A DNA stretch of 6,986 nt from Planctomycetota bacterium (GTDB lineage Bacteria; Planctomycetota; Phycisphaerae; FEN-1346; JAACEH01), in NCBI GenBank assembly GCA_016935955.1, contig JAFGPY010000007.1:1-6986 (forward strand), in the 5' to 3' direction. How positions within the stretch are numbered: position 1 is the stretch's first letter; each line of letters opens with the position of its first letter. The translations under genes were made by a program, and so were the position numbers. Under the pieces are notes generated by a model. It had not been told where the DNA came from, ran no database searches, and was given only the letters and a program-made list of their open reading frames with translations. Of the stretch, positions 1-6,248 are shown piece after piece.

Positions 1-240
1 ACGAAGAAACTGGTGGCTCGCGGCGTGATCGATCCGGGCCAGCGCGTGGTCTGCATCCTGACCGGCCACTGCCTGAAGGATCCGAACATCACGGTCAACT
101 ACCACACCAAAAGCGAAGGCGAGTTGCAGGGCCTGTACAAGGACTACCACATCGAGCGTGCGGCTTTCGCCAACCACCCGGTGGTGGTCGAAGACGACAT
201 GGACGCGATTGTCAAGGCGATTGAGGGGCTGGACAAGTGA
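1..240 (+). CDS. thrC: Threonine synthase, C-terminal end (partial, 5' end outside window)
   Basis: Reading frame 1 is open from the first base and encodes the last 79 residues of a protein ending at TGA 238-240. The stretch RVVCILTGHCLKDP (about residues 18-31 of the visible part) matches the conserved C-terminal segment of threonine synthase, usually seen as CxLTGHGLKDP. Threonine synthase is a cytoplasmic PLP enzyme (fold type II) that converts O-phosphohomoserine to threonine and phosphate. The PLP-lysine and catalytic domain lie upstream of the window, so activity cannot be judged. The tail fits the shorter bacterial ThrC form, in which a parallel beta-strand is followed by a C-terminal helix. 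The only oddity seen is Cys in place of the usual Gly in GHGLKDP. The next gene, dapB, starts inside the stop codon of this one, and both belong to the aspartate family pathway. The family call is strong for a fragment of this size. Confidence 0.88.
   Translation, partial: TKKLVARGVIDPGQRVVCILTGHCLKDPNITVNYHTKSEGELQGLYKDYHIERAAFANHPVVVEDDMDAIVKAIEGLDK
223..239 (+). promoter_or_regulatory. dapB ribosome binding site and overlapping stop/start
   Basis: GAGGGG at 223-228 lies inside the end of thrC, 8 bases before GTG 237-239. That GTG overlaps the thrC stop TGA (238-240) in the four bases GTGA. The Shine-Dalgarno-like site and overlap fix the dapB start at GTG rather than at a downstream codon, and they imply translational coupling of the two genes. 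Confidence 0.7.
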
Positions 241-1043
241 GTGAGAATCGCACGGTAAGAGTGGCCGTCAACGGGGCGGCGGGACGCATGGGCCGGCGGC
301 TGGTGGCCCTGTGTCGCGAGACCGAGGGACTGGAGCTTGCCGCCGCTCTGGAATCGGCGGGCAACGAGGCCATGGGCGCCGACGCGGGCGAACTGGCCGG
401 CGTGGGCCGCATCGGCGTGGCCGTGGCCACCGCCCTGCCGGCATCGGGCGTGGACGTGCTGATCGATTTCAGCCTGCCGGCCGGGACGAAGGTCCGCGTG
501 GCCGAATGCGCCAAGGCTGGCGTGGCCATGGTCATCGGGACGACTGGTCTGGACGCCGAGACCGAGAAGCTCGTGGCCGAGGCCGCAAAGAAGGTGGCCG
601 TGGTCCACGCCCCGAACATGAGCGTGGGCATCAACGTGCTGCTGAAGACAGCCGCCGAACTGGCCCGCGTGCTGGGCCCGGCCTACGACGTGGAGATCGT
701 CGAGTCGCACCACCGGTTCAAGAAGGACGCCCCGAGCGGCACGGCCCTTGGGCTGGCCAAATCGATTGCCGAGGCGACTGGCCGCAACCTGGCCGACGAT
801 GCCTGCTACGGTCGCGAAGGCGCGTGTCCGCGCGGCGAAGGCGAGATCGGCATCCATGCGGTGCGGGCCGGCGACATCGTCGGCGAGCACACGATCATCT
901 ACGGGGCCCTGGGCGAGCGCGTGGAGTTGCGGCACGTGGCCTCGACGCGCGACACGTTTGTCCGCGGGGCGCTGCGTGCGGCCCAGTGGGTGGCCGGCAA
1001 ACCGGCGGGCCTCTACTCCATGCAGGACGTCCTGGGGCTGTAG
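237..1043 (+). CDS. dapB: 4-hydroxy-tetrahydrodipicolinate reductase
   Basis: This 268-residue protein has every hallmark of DapB, the cytoplasmic NAD(P)H-dependent reductase that makes tetrahydrodipicolinate in the lysine/diaminopimelate pathway. The Rossmann nucleotide-binding loop NGAAGRMG is at residues 12-19, and the GTTG segment is at 101-104. HAPNMSVGIN is at 124-133. The catalytic and substrate-binding block is ESHHRFKKDAPSGTA at 156-170, with the His159 and Lys163 expected from the E. coli enzyme. The C-terminal segment around 202-235 (GIHAVRAGDIVGEHTI, then GERVEL and RHVASTRD) is also typical. The length is close to the usual 265-275 residues. The GTG start at 237 is supported by a GAGGGG site and by the distance to the Rossmann loop. 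It overlaps the stop of thrC and is followed after 12 bases by a tRNA-Leu gene, so it is probably read from a promoter upstream of the window. No truncation or frameshift is seen. Confidence 0.97.
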   Translation: MSENRTVRVAVNGAAGRMGRRLVALCRETEGLELAAALESAGNEAMGADAGELAGVGRIGVAVATALPASGVDVLIDFSLPAGTKVRVAECAKAGVAMVIGTTGLDAETEKLVAEAAKKVAVVHAPNMSVGINVLLKTAAELARVLGPAYDVEIVESHHRFKKDAPSGTALGLAKSIAEATGRNLADDACYGREGACPRGEGEIGIHAVRAGDIVGEHTIIYGALGERVELRHVASTRDTFVRGALRAAQWVAGKPAGLYSMQDVLGL

Positions 1044-1055
1044 ACGACACATTGA

Positions 1056-1137
1056 GCGCGGGTGGCGGAACTGGCAGACGCGCAGGATTTAGGTTCCTGT
1101 AGGGCAACCTGTGAGGGTTCGAGTCCCTCCTCGCGCA
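1056..1137 (+). tRNA. tRNA-Leu, anticodon UAG
   Basis: The cloverleaf can be folded by hand. The 7-bp acceptor is GCGCGGG 1056-1062 with CTCGCGC 1130-1136 (one G-T pair). The D stem is GCG 1065-1067 with CGC 1079-1081. The anticodon stem is CAGGA 1083-1087 with TCCTG 1095-1099. The loop TTTAGGT at 1088-1094 puts TAG at 1090-1092. The long class II variable arm is AGG-GCAA-CCT at 1101-1110. The T stem is GAGGG 1113-1117 with CCCTC 1125-1129, with loop TTCGAGT. The discriminator is A1137, as expected for leucine. The CCA end is not encoded, because ACTT follows. The tRNA reads CUA and other CUN codons. It begins 12 bases after dapB and probably depends on read-through from that gene, since no promoter is obvious in the gap. 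Confidence 0.96.
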
Positions 1138-1187
1138 CTTGATATTCCATACGAGGATGTTCGGCAATTCGCGGCGCTGTTTGCCGT

Positions 1188-1281
1188 TGCCCCCACAGGG
1201 GGCACTGATCATTAGCCACGGGCGCAAGCCCGTGGTTTCCTCGTCCCCTTGTCCCACAGAGCCCCGTCAGGGGCGATTGAA
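1188..1281 (-). repeat. Left arm of array I
   Basis: Read on the minus strand, this arm runs inner B hairpin, A hairpin, CTA, ATCA, outer B hairpin. This is the same order and nearly the same spacing as the right arm. The block of 23 bases spanning the A hairpin and CTA (1213-1235, minus) is identical to 1347-1369 on the plus strand. Confidence 0.8.
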
Positions 1282-1300
1282 TCCTGCGACTTGCCAATCG

Positions 1301-1393
1301 TTCAGTCGCCCCCTGCGGGGGCTCTCGGGATCCCGCGCGTCCGTGTCCACGGGCTTGCGCCCGTGGCTACCTATCAACCGCCCCTGGCGGGGC
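1301..1393 (+). repeat. Right arm of array I
   Basis: This is the plus-strand copy of the composite unit. It consists of inner B hairpin 1308-1322, A hairpin 1347-1366, CTACC, ATCA 1373-1376 and outer B hairpin 1380-1393. It differs from the left arm mainly between the inner B and the A hairpin and in the length and loop of the B stems, as expected of diverged copies. Confidence 0.8.
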
Positions 1394-1396
1394 TCT

Positions 1397-1598
1397 TCTG
1401 TGTCGGTCGCAGCTTCACATACGTTGACCCCGTGATGGCTGCGTGACGTGATCCTCCTCCATTTGCGGATTGCCCTCTGTGGCCCGCATCTTTCTCAGCA
1501 ACTGGCGGGACCGGGGCGGGTTCAACTATGGCCCCGGGATGAGGTCGCGAGAGAAATGCGATGGGACGGGCGACAGCCCATGTCAGGAGAGGTGGAAC
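1397..1598 (+). other. Leader region upstream of the GH-like gene
   Basis: No credible coding sequence is seen here. The frame of the downstream gene stays open back to 1470, but that stretch has no good start signal and reads as low-quality protein. TTGACC at 1424-1429 resembles a -35 box, but no convincing -10 follows at the right distance. A weak hairpin at 1565-1584 (GAC-GGGC, loop GACA, GCCC-AT-GTC with a two-base bulge) ends directly before the Shine-Dalgarno sequence of the next gene. Confidence 0.4.
1585..1589 (+). promoter_or_regulatory. Ribosome binding site of the GH-like gene
   Basis: AGGAG lies 9 bases before ATG 1599. Together with the signal peptide that begins exactly there, it chooses this start over in-frame codons further upstream (1470 and 1539). 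Confidence 0.75.
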
Positions 1599-3623
1599 AT
1601 GAAGAGAGGATTCGGTCTGCTGTCGGCGATGGTGGTCTGCATCATTGCGGCGAACGTCGCCGTGGCTCAGGAAACGTCCAAGAAAGGCGCCGCAGTCAAA
1701 GTCTGGGCCAGCGACATCATCTCGCATGACACGTCGCCCCCCGACTCCAAGGCCGCCAGGCCGGTCACGATCGTGGGGGCCCGCAACGGGACCTTCTCGG
1801 GCAAGGTGCTGGTCGAGTCCGGCTCCGCCATCAAGGGGCTCGTAGCGGCCGTCGGCCCGATCAGCGGTCCGGGCGGCGACATTCCTCCGGCCAATGTGCA
1901 GGTACGTTACGGCGCGCCGTGGGACACGAAGGGCTGGCCCGGGCCGGACGAGAGCCCGGACATTCTGATGGAATCGGCCCCGGACGTTGCCCCCGAGAAG
2001 GGGCGCGCGATCCTGCCCGTCTGGGTGACGGTCAGAGTGCCACGCGACGCCAAGGCCGGAACGTACCGCGGCGAGGTCACCGTCCGCCCGCAAGGCGCCC
2101 CGGCGGTCAAGGTGCCGCTGGAACTGGACGTGCAGGACTGGATGCTGCCGGACACGCAGGACTACCGGACGTGGATGGACTTCGTCCAGTCGCCTGATAC
2201 GCTGGCCATGGAGTACAAGGTGCCTCTCTGGTCGGCCAAGCACTGGGAATTGATCGGCCGCTCCTTCCGCCTGCTCAGCGGCACCGGCGCCCGCACGGTG
2301 TACGTGCCGCTCATCTGCCGCACCAACCTCGGCAACGAGCAGTCGATGGTGCGGTGGATCCGCAAGGGCCAGGACAAGTACGAGTACGACTTCTCGATCA
2401 TGGAGAAGTACCTCGACTCGGCCGAGAAGAACCTCGGCAAGCCGGAGCTGGTCGTCCTGCAGGTCTGGGACATCTGCCTGTCGCACGATTCGCTGAAGCG
2501 CGGCCTGTGGGGCGACAACATGGGCGGCAAGGACACCCGCGAGGCCCGGACGGAGTTGCTGAACAAGGGGCCGCGCGTGACGCTGGTCGGCTCGGGGTCG
2601 AAGGAGTCCGACATGGCCTTCCTGCCGCGCTACGAGGACCCCGCCAGCGAGGCCCTCTGGCGGCCGCTGATGGACGAGCTGCGCAAGCGCATGGACAAGC
2701 GCGGCCTGGGCAAGAGCATGATGCTCGGCCTGATGCCCGACCTCTGGCCGAACAAGGAGGAGGTGACGTTCTGGAAGGGCATCTCGGGCGACATGTCGTG
2801 GGTCATCCACGGCCACGCCGGGGTCACTTCCGATGCCGCGCCCGGCAACAAGCGCCTGCACAAGGTCGCCGACATCGGCTACGCCGCCTTCATCTACAAT
2901 ATGGTCTTCAACGTCAATCCGGACAAGGGGCGGATGTACGGCTGGCAAGGGCCGGCCCTGATTTCCAACTACCCGCGCGGCGGAGGATTGTGGGCGGCCC
3001 CGGTTCACGTCCGCGAGTTTCCGGGCCTCAACATTACCGGCGGGCAGCGGGGCGTAGGGCGAATCTCCGCGGACCTCTGGCCGGCCATTCGTGACAAGAG
3101 GGGCAAACGCGTCGGCGCGGCCTACGGACGCTACCCGGAGAACAACTGGCGGAACCTCGACATCAGCGGTTCCATCCTTGCGCCGGGTCCCGACGGTCCG
3201 CTCTCGACGGCCCGGATGGAAAACCTCCGCGAGGGCGTCCAGGCCTGCGAGGCGAGAATCTTCCTCGAAAGCGCCCTGCTGGACCCGGCCCGCAAGGCCA
3301 AGCTCGGCGAGGACCTGGCGGCGCGGTGCCAGACGGCGCTTGATGAACACCATCGGGCGATGTGGAAGACCGTCTGGTCGAACGACGAGGAACTGGCCCG
3401 CGTCGGCACGGTCGGCACGGGCCGCGATCCGGCCGAGGGACTCTGGCAGGCCTTGGAGAAGGTCGGCAAGAAGTTGCCGGACTACTGGAGCGGGCCGGCC
3501 TGGGCCCTCAGGGGTGAGGAGGCCCGGAAAGGCCGGCAGTGGTACGCGCGCGGCTGGCAGGAACGGGAGAAGAAGCTCTTCGCCCTGGCCGGCGAGGCGA
3601 CGGCCAAGTTGAGAGGGCAGTGA
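1599..3623 (+). CDS. Secreted DUF4091/GH123-like putative glycoside hydrolase
   Basis: This is a 674-residue exported protein. Residues 1-23 form a classical signal peptide: KR near the start, a hydrophobic core to about 18, then AVA before Gln24 as the likely cleavage site. An Ig-like beta-sandwich region spans about 40-180. It ends in the block VWVTVRVPRDAKAGTYRGEV (141-160) and the strand entering DWMLPD (180-185), which is typical of the N-terminal domain of DUF4091/GH123-type proteins. A barrel-like region follows (about 186-560), with YVPLICRTN, LGKPELVVLQVWD and LGLMPDLWP (376-384), and then a charged helical C-terminus. GH123 enzymes are beta-N-acetylgalactosaminidases that use an Asp-Glu pair. 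I do not see that pair at a strand end here, where the comparable site reads MPDLWPNKEE, so the substrate and even catalysis are uncertain. No polysaccharide-utilisation partners are adjacent. The call rests on motif memory, not on a search. Confidence 0.65.
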   Translation: MKRGFGLLSAMVVCIIAANVAVAQETSKKGAAVKVWASDIISHDTSPPDSKAARPVTIVGARNGTFSGKVLVESGSAIKGLVAAVGPISGPGGDIPPANVQVRYGAPWDTKGWPGPDESPDILMESAPDVAPEKGRAILPVWVTVRVPRDAKAGTYRGEVTVRPQGAPAVKVPLELDVQDWMLPDTQDYRTWMDFVQSPDTLAMEYKVPLWSAKHWELIGRSFRLLSGTGARTVYVPLICRTNLGNEQSMVRWIRKGQDKYEYDFSIMEKYLDSAEKNLGKPELVVLQVWDICLSHDSLKRGLWGDNMGGKDTREARTELLNKGPRVTLVGSGSKESDMAFLPRYEDPASEALWRPLMDELRKRMDKRGLGKSMMLGLMPDLWPNKEEVTFWKGISGDMSWVIHGHAGVTSDAAPGNKRLHKVADIGYAAFIYNMVFNVNPDKGRMYGWQGPALISNYPRGGGLWAAPVHVREFPGLNITGGQRGVGRISADLWPAIRDKRGKRVGAAYGRYPENNWRNLDISGSILAPGPDGPLSTARMENLREGVQACEARIFLESALLDPARKAKLGEDLAARCQTALDEHHRAMWKTVWSNDEELARVGTVGTGRDPAEGLWQALEKVGKKLPDYWSGPAWALRGEEARKGRQWYARGWQEREKKLFALAGEATAKLRGQ

Positions 3624-3690
3624 TCGGCGAACAACAGGTGACCTGCCCGGTCGCGGCAAGTCACAATCGAACCACACACCCGGAGTTGGG

Positions 3691-3852
3691 CATGGCCACG
3701 CTCGCGTGGCCATGATCCTTACGCTTCCGCGTGGGTGCAAGCACCCACCCTGTACACCTTGTGCTTGGTGCCATGGCCGCTTGCGGCCATGGTGAAGGGG
3801 CCTTCCCTATCGAGGGCGACTCGTGAGCCGCCCCCTGAAGGCAGAAGGGGGC
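3691..3852. repeat. Hairpin array II: four hairpins
   Basis: There are four hairpins. The first is 3691-3714 (CATGGCCACG, loop CTCG, CGTGGCCATG; 10-bp stem). The second is 3731-3748 (GTGGGTGCAAGCACCCAC). The third is 3771-3792 (CCATGGCCGC, TT, GCGGCCATGG). The fourth is 3830-3852 (GCCCCCT, 9-base loop, AGGGGGC). The fourth resembles the B hairpins of array I with a longer loop. The second (on the minus strand) and third keep the apex GCTTGC of the A hairpins with different stems, and the first has GCTCGC. None is followed by a U-run. The first lies 68 bases after the GH-like stop and could protect or punctuate that transcript, but this is inference. Confidence 0.8.
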
Positions 3853-4030
3853 TTGATGGCGAACGGAGACCGTGGCATATTGATGTTCGGCCACTCTGGA
3901 TGCAGTGCCGGGGAGGGGCGTGGCCGGCATCAAGTCACGCAGCAATCTCCAGTCCGCGGAACTGCGGCCCGGACGTTGGACGCACAGGGAATACTCCGTT
4001 GCGAGTCGTTTCTCGGGTCCAGCGGCATTC

Positions 4031-4036
4031 AGGAGG
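4031..4036 (+). promoter_or_regulatory. Ribosome binding site of the PP-loop gene
   Basis: AGGAGG is 7 bases before ATG 4044. It fixes this start and excludes the 103-codon upstream extension that runs through array II. Confidence 0.85.
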
Positions 4037-4043
4037 CAAAGAC

Positions 4044-5120
4044 ATGGCGGAAGCGAAGCGCTGTAGCAGATGCATTCTTCCGGGTACGTACCCGGGAATC
4101 ACGTTCGACGGTGACGGAACGTGCAGTCGTTGTCACGTCTGGGACAGCCACTGGAAGAGCTGGAGCCCCGGCGGGGAGGAGTTGCTGGAGAAGACCCTGA
4201 AGCCGCTACGGGGGATCACGAAACCGTACGACTGCATCCTGGGCCTCAGCGGGGGGAAGGATTCCGCCTATGCCGCGTACTTGTGCGTCAAGCACGGCAT
4301 GACGCCTCTGGCGGTGACCTACGGCAACGGGTTCCTGACGGACTGGGCGATGGAGAACATTGAGAAGACCGTTAAGACCCTGGGATTAGCGCATGTCTTC
4401 GTCAGGCCATCCTGGGACAAGTTGAAGCCCTGGTATCGGAATTGCCTCCTGAAAGCCAGTGAGTTCTGTTCGGCCTGCAACCTGGGCATCAATGCCGCCC
4501 TGTTGAGGACCGCGAAGGCTTACGGCATCCGCGTCATTGCCTCCGGAACGTCACCGCGCACCGAGGCCGCCTCACCGCCGGAATTCTTCACGAGCACGAC
4601 CTACTATTTCCGGAACGTCTCTCAGGGCGCCTTCACGAAGCGCGACATCGACGACTTCATCTACATCGGGCGTCTCCGCAAGGGACTGATGCACGTTACG
4701 GGCGCGTCCCGGCGAGTCCAGATGGCACGCTATGTCGAGTGGAAGGAAAACGAGTTGACCAAGGTGTTGTCGGAGGAGCTCGGTTGGCAAGGCTCTCTCT
4801 GGAGCCAGCACACCGACTGCAAGGTCAGTGATGCCAAGGAATACCTTAACCTCTGCAAGCATGGGATAGCCGAGAAGACCGCCAAGCTTTCCGCCCTGGT
4901 GCGGGACGGCCAACTCACGAGGGAGAAGGCGATCGAACTTGCCGAGGACTACGAGGCGGAGCTTCGCCGTCGCGGGCCCGAACTGAAAGAGCAACTCCGC
5001 GACGTCTTCGACCTGACCGAGGAGCAACTCGAAACCGTTCTTAGAGGCAACCACCTGGCCTATTGCTCGGTCCGAACAGACGCGATGATGAGCTGGCTGA
5101 AGAAGCGATTCTTCAAATAG
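4044..5120 (+). CDS. PP-loop ATPase, N-acetyl sugar amidotransferase-like
   Basis: This is a 358-residue cytoplasmic protein of the adenine nucleotide alpha-hydrolase (PP-loop) superfamily. It begins with two CxxC pairs, Cys7/Cys10 and Cys27/Cys30, bracketing the segment LPGTYPGITFD, which suggests a zinc finger. The ATP-pyrophosphatase loop SGGKDS is at 69-74. A third CxxC is at 142-145 (CSAC), SGTS is at 167-170, and the C-terminal part has HTDCK at 256-260 and a helical LSALVRDGQLTREKAIEL segment. This order matches the N-acetyl sugar amidotransferase family (WbpG/PseA type). Those enzymes adenylate a sugar acetamido group and convert it to an amidine, usually with HisH/HisF-like ammonia suppliers in surface-polysaccharide clusters. 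No such partner or sugar gene is in the window, so the substrate is unknown and another thiolation- or amidation-type reaction is possible. By hand count, sampled 60-base lines are 55-62% GC, against about 70% in the GH-like gene, which hints at transfer. It converges with the ZIP gene. Confidence 0.68.
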   Translation: MAEAKRCSRCILPGTYPGITFDGDGTCSRCHVWDSHWKSWSPGGEELLEKTLKPLRGITKPYDCILGLSGGKDSAYAAYLCVKHGMTPLAVTYGNGFLTDWAMENIEKTVKTLGLAHVFVRPSWDKLKPWYRNCLLKASEFCSACNLGINAALLRTAKAYGIRVIASGTSPRTEAASPPEFFTSTTYYFRNVSQGAFTKRDIDDFIYIGRLRKGLMHVTGASRRVQMARYVEWKENELTKVLSEELGWQGSLWSQHTDCKVSDAKEYLNLCKHGIAEKTAKLSALVRDGQLTREKAIELAEDYEAELRRRGPELKEQLRDVFDLTEEQLETVLRGNHLAYCSVRTDAMMSWLKKRFFK

Positions 5121-5123
5121 CCC

Positions 5124-5138
5124 TGCGGTCACACCGCA
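5124..5138. terminator. Possible bidirectional stem-loop between convergent genes
   Basis: TGCGGT (5124-5129), loop CAC and ACCGCA (5133-5138) form a 6-bp perfect stem three bases after the PP-loop gene stop. It lies between two convergent genes, where a shared terminator would be expected. There is no T-run on either side, so the call is tentative. The rest of 5139-5240 shows nothing else I can support. Confidence 0.25.
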
Positions 5139-5240
5139 CGCATTGCGACAGAGGGTATCCCGGCTCCGGCAGCAGTGCGGGCAGCGCAAGTTTCGAGCGC
5201 GGTGAACGCCGCCGTGTGCTGCTACGGCCTGACTCGCACG

Positions 5241-6053
5241 CTATCCCAGTAGCTTGTCCATGGCCATCATGATGCAGAAGCCGATGATCAGGCCGAAGGT
5301 GGCCGTGCGCTGGTAACCGTGGGTGTGTGTCTCGGGGATGATCTCGTCGCTGATCACGAAGAGCATGGCCCCGGCGGCAAAGCCCATGGCCACGGGCAGA
5401 ATCGGCTGGCTGACCGTGACGACGCCGGCTCCGACCAGGCCGCCGATCGGTTCGACCAGCCCGGTGGCCAGGGCGATCAGCAGGGCGGCGCCGAGGCTGT
5501 ACTTCTCGCGGAGCAGGGCCACGGCCACGGCCAGTCCCTCGGGCATGTTCTGCAGGCCGATGCCGACCGCCAGCGAGTTGCCGTTGGCCACCGCGCTGAG
5601 GAACTCCGGCGTGCCCTCGGCCAGTCCGGCCGCGCCGCCATAGCCCACGCCGACGGCCAGCCCCTCGGGGAAATTGTGCAGCGTGATGGCCAGGATGAAC
5701 AGCCACGTCTTCTTCAGGCTGCTGGAGGGGCCCTCGTGGCCGAGGATGACGTGCTCGTGGGGAATCCACTTGTCGCTGCGGTCGAGGAAGACGGCGCCGA
5801 AGAGCATGCCGCCGACCACGGCCGCCACGGCGGCCCCGGCGCGCCAGTGGAGGGTCTCGGTGCCGAACTCGATGCCCGGCGCGATGAGGCTGAAGCTGGT
5901 GGCCGCGAGCATGACCCCGGCGGCAAAGCCGAGCATGCCGTCCAGTACGCGCTCGCTGATGCGGCGCATGAAGATCGCCGGCAGGGCGCCGACGCCCGTG
6001 GCCAGCCCGGCGGCGAGGCTTGCGGTTGCTCCGTAGAGAAGGACGTCGTTCAT
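5241..6053 (-). CDS. ZIP family divalent metal transporter (GufA-like)
   Basis: This 270-residue integral inner-membrane protein has about eight hydrophobic segments (roughly 5-24, 38-58, 72-92, 117-139, 158-180, 186-211, 217-236, 250-267). The ZIP metal-site motifs are clear: HNFPEGLAVGVG from His126, QNMPEGLAVAV from Gln168, EPIGG from Glu201, and SDEIIPETHTHG at 235-246. ZIP proteins move Zn2+, and often Fe2+, Mn2+ or Co2+, into the cytoplasm. The second site carries Asn169 and Glu172 where ZupT-type proteins have a His-rich HxxxE motif. Together with the overall length this fits the GufA/ZIP11-like subgroup. A short His-containing loop (PHEHVILGHEG, about 98-108) before segment four may bind metal. 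The ATG at 6051-6053 has an AGAGGA site 6 bases upstream on the minus strand. The gene is convergent with the PP-loop gene and divergent from the next one. No metal-regulator site was recognised. Confidence 0.93.
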   Translation of the reverse strand: MNDVLLYGATASLAAGLATGVGALPAIFMRRISERVLDGMLGFAAGVMLAATSFSLIAPGIEFGTETLHWRAGAAVAAVVGGMLFGAVFLDRSDKWIPHEHVILGHEGPSSSLKKTWLFILAITLHNFPEGLAVGVGYGGAAGLAEGTPEFLSAVANGNSLAVGIGLQNMPEGLAVAVALLREKYSLGAALLIALATGLVEPIGGLVGAGVVTVSQPILPVAMGFAAGAMLFVISDEIIPETHTHGYQRTATFGLIIGFCIMMAMDKLLG

Positions 6054-6187
6054 GGAGTTTCCTCTTGCGTCACCAAGTCGTGCTCCAGAAGTTCGATGGC
6101 GTGAGTACTGGGGGTGTCATGCCTGCCCCTGCAGGCATGTCGCATGCTTCCGCCATGCCCATGGCTGCGGGGCAGCCATGGCACCCA

Positions 6188-6213
6188 GGGCTATATGGTT
6201 CTCTCCGCGGTTC
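6188..6213 (+). repeat. 26-base direct repeat, copy 1
   Basis: It begins GGGCTATATGG and ends TCTCCGCGGTTC, 6 bases after the hairpin at 6159-6181. It matches 22 of 26 bases of copy 2, whose start is 61 bases further on. Confidence 0.8.
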
Positions 6214-6248
6214 AGCGTCAGATTCGGTTTTCCCGGCCGTGGGCGGCC

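Larger units (their letters stand above)
1188..1393. repeat. Hairpin array I: composite inverted repeat of six hairpins
   Basis: Six perfect short hairpins occur in the order B-A-B / B-A-B. They are B at 1188-1204 (7-bp stem, ACA loop), A at 1216-1235 (8 bp), B at 1261-1274 (5 bp), B at 1308-1322 (6 bp), A at 1347-1366 (8 bp) and B at 1380-1393 (5 bp). The midpoints of the three matching pairs all fall at about 1291, so the region is a large imperfect inverted repeat with arms 1188-1281 and 1301-1393 around a 19-base spacer. The A elements of the two arms are the same sequence in opposite orientation, CCACGGGCTTGCGCCCGTGG followed by CTA. Both arms also share TTCA(A/G)TCGCCCC at the inner end and ATCA before the outer B hairpin. 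There is no U-run after any hairpin, so simple intrinsic termination is not supported. I do not recognise a named repeat family. Confidence 0.85.
3624..4043. other. Intergenic region holding hairpin array II
   Basis: The space between the GH-like gene and the amidotransferase-like gene has no credible gene on either strand. The frame of the downstream gene stays open to 3735, but that extension reads through three hairpins. After array II (3691-3852), bases 3853-4030 show only a weak stem (TGCCGG 3906-3911 with CCGGCA 3924-3929) and no clear promoter. Confidence 0.6.

Noticed and set aside
144..1052. 302-codon open frame on the minus strand opposite dapB
   Set aside because: It is a shadow of dapB, whose motifs are complete, and has no ribosome site or motif of its own.
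1056..1204. Integration site at the tRNA-Leu 3' end
   Set aside because: No integrase and no second copy of the tRNA 3' end is seen in the window.
1188..1393. CRISPR array
   Set aside because: The repeats are irregular in length, spacing and orientation, and there are no spacers of uniform size or cas genes.
1139..1446. Two short plus-strand open frames across array I
   Set aside because: Their peptides are simply translations of the hairpin repeats, with no start signals.
1424..1452. Sigma-70-type promoter beginning at TTGACC
   Set aside because: No acceptable -10 hexamer occurs 16-18 bases downstream, so the match is likely chance.
1470..1598. Upstream extension of the GH-like gene (43 codons)
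   Set aside because: It would bury the signal peptide, and the AGGAG site is spaced correctly for ATG 1599.
1374..3740. 788-codon open frame on the minus strand
   Set aside because: It lies antisense to the GH-like gene, which has a signal peptide, a ribosome site and family motifs. The antisense product is rich in Arg, His, Pro and Val with no recognisable domain, and it runs into hairpin arrays at both ends. It is a high-GC shadow frame.
3735..4043. Upstream extension of the PP-loop gene (103 codons)
   Set aside because: It reads through hairpins of array II and lacks family similarity. AGGAGG at 4031 and the conserved N-terminal CxxC fix the start at 4044.
5319..6104. Plus-strand open frames of 261, 120 and 106 codons opposite the ZIP gene
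   Set aside because: They are shadows of the ZIP transporter, whose metal-site motifs and membrane segments are unambiguous on the minus strand.
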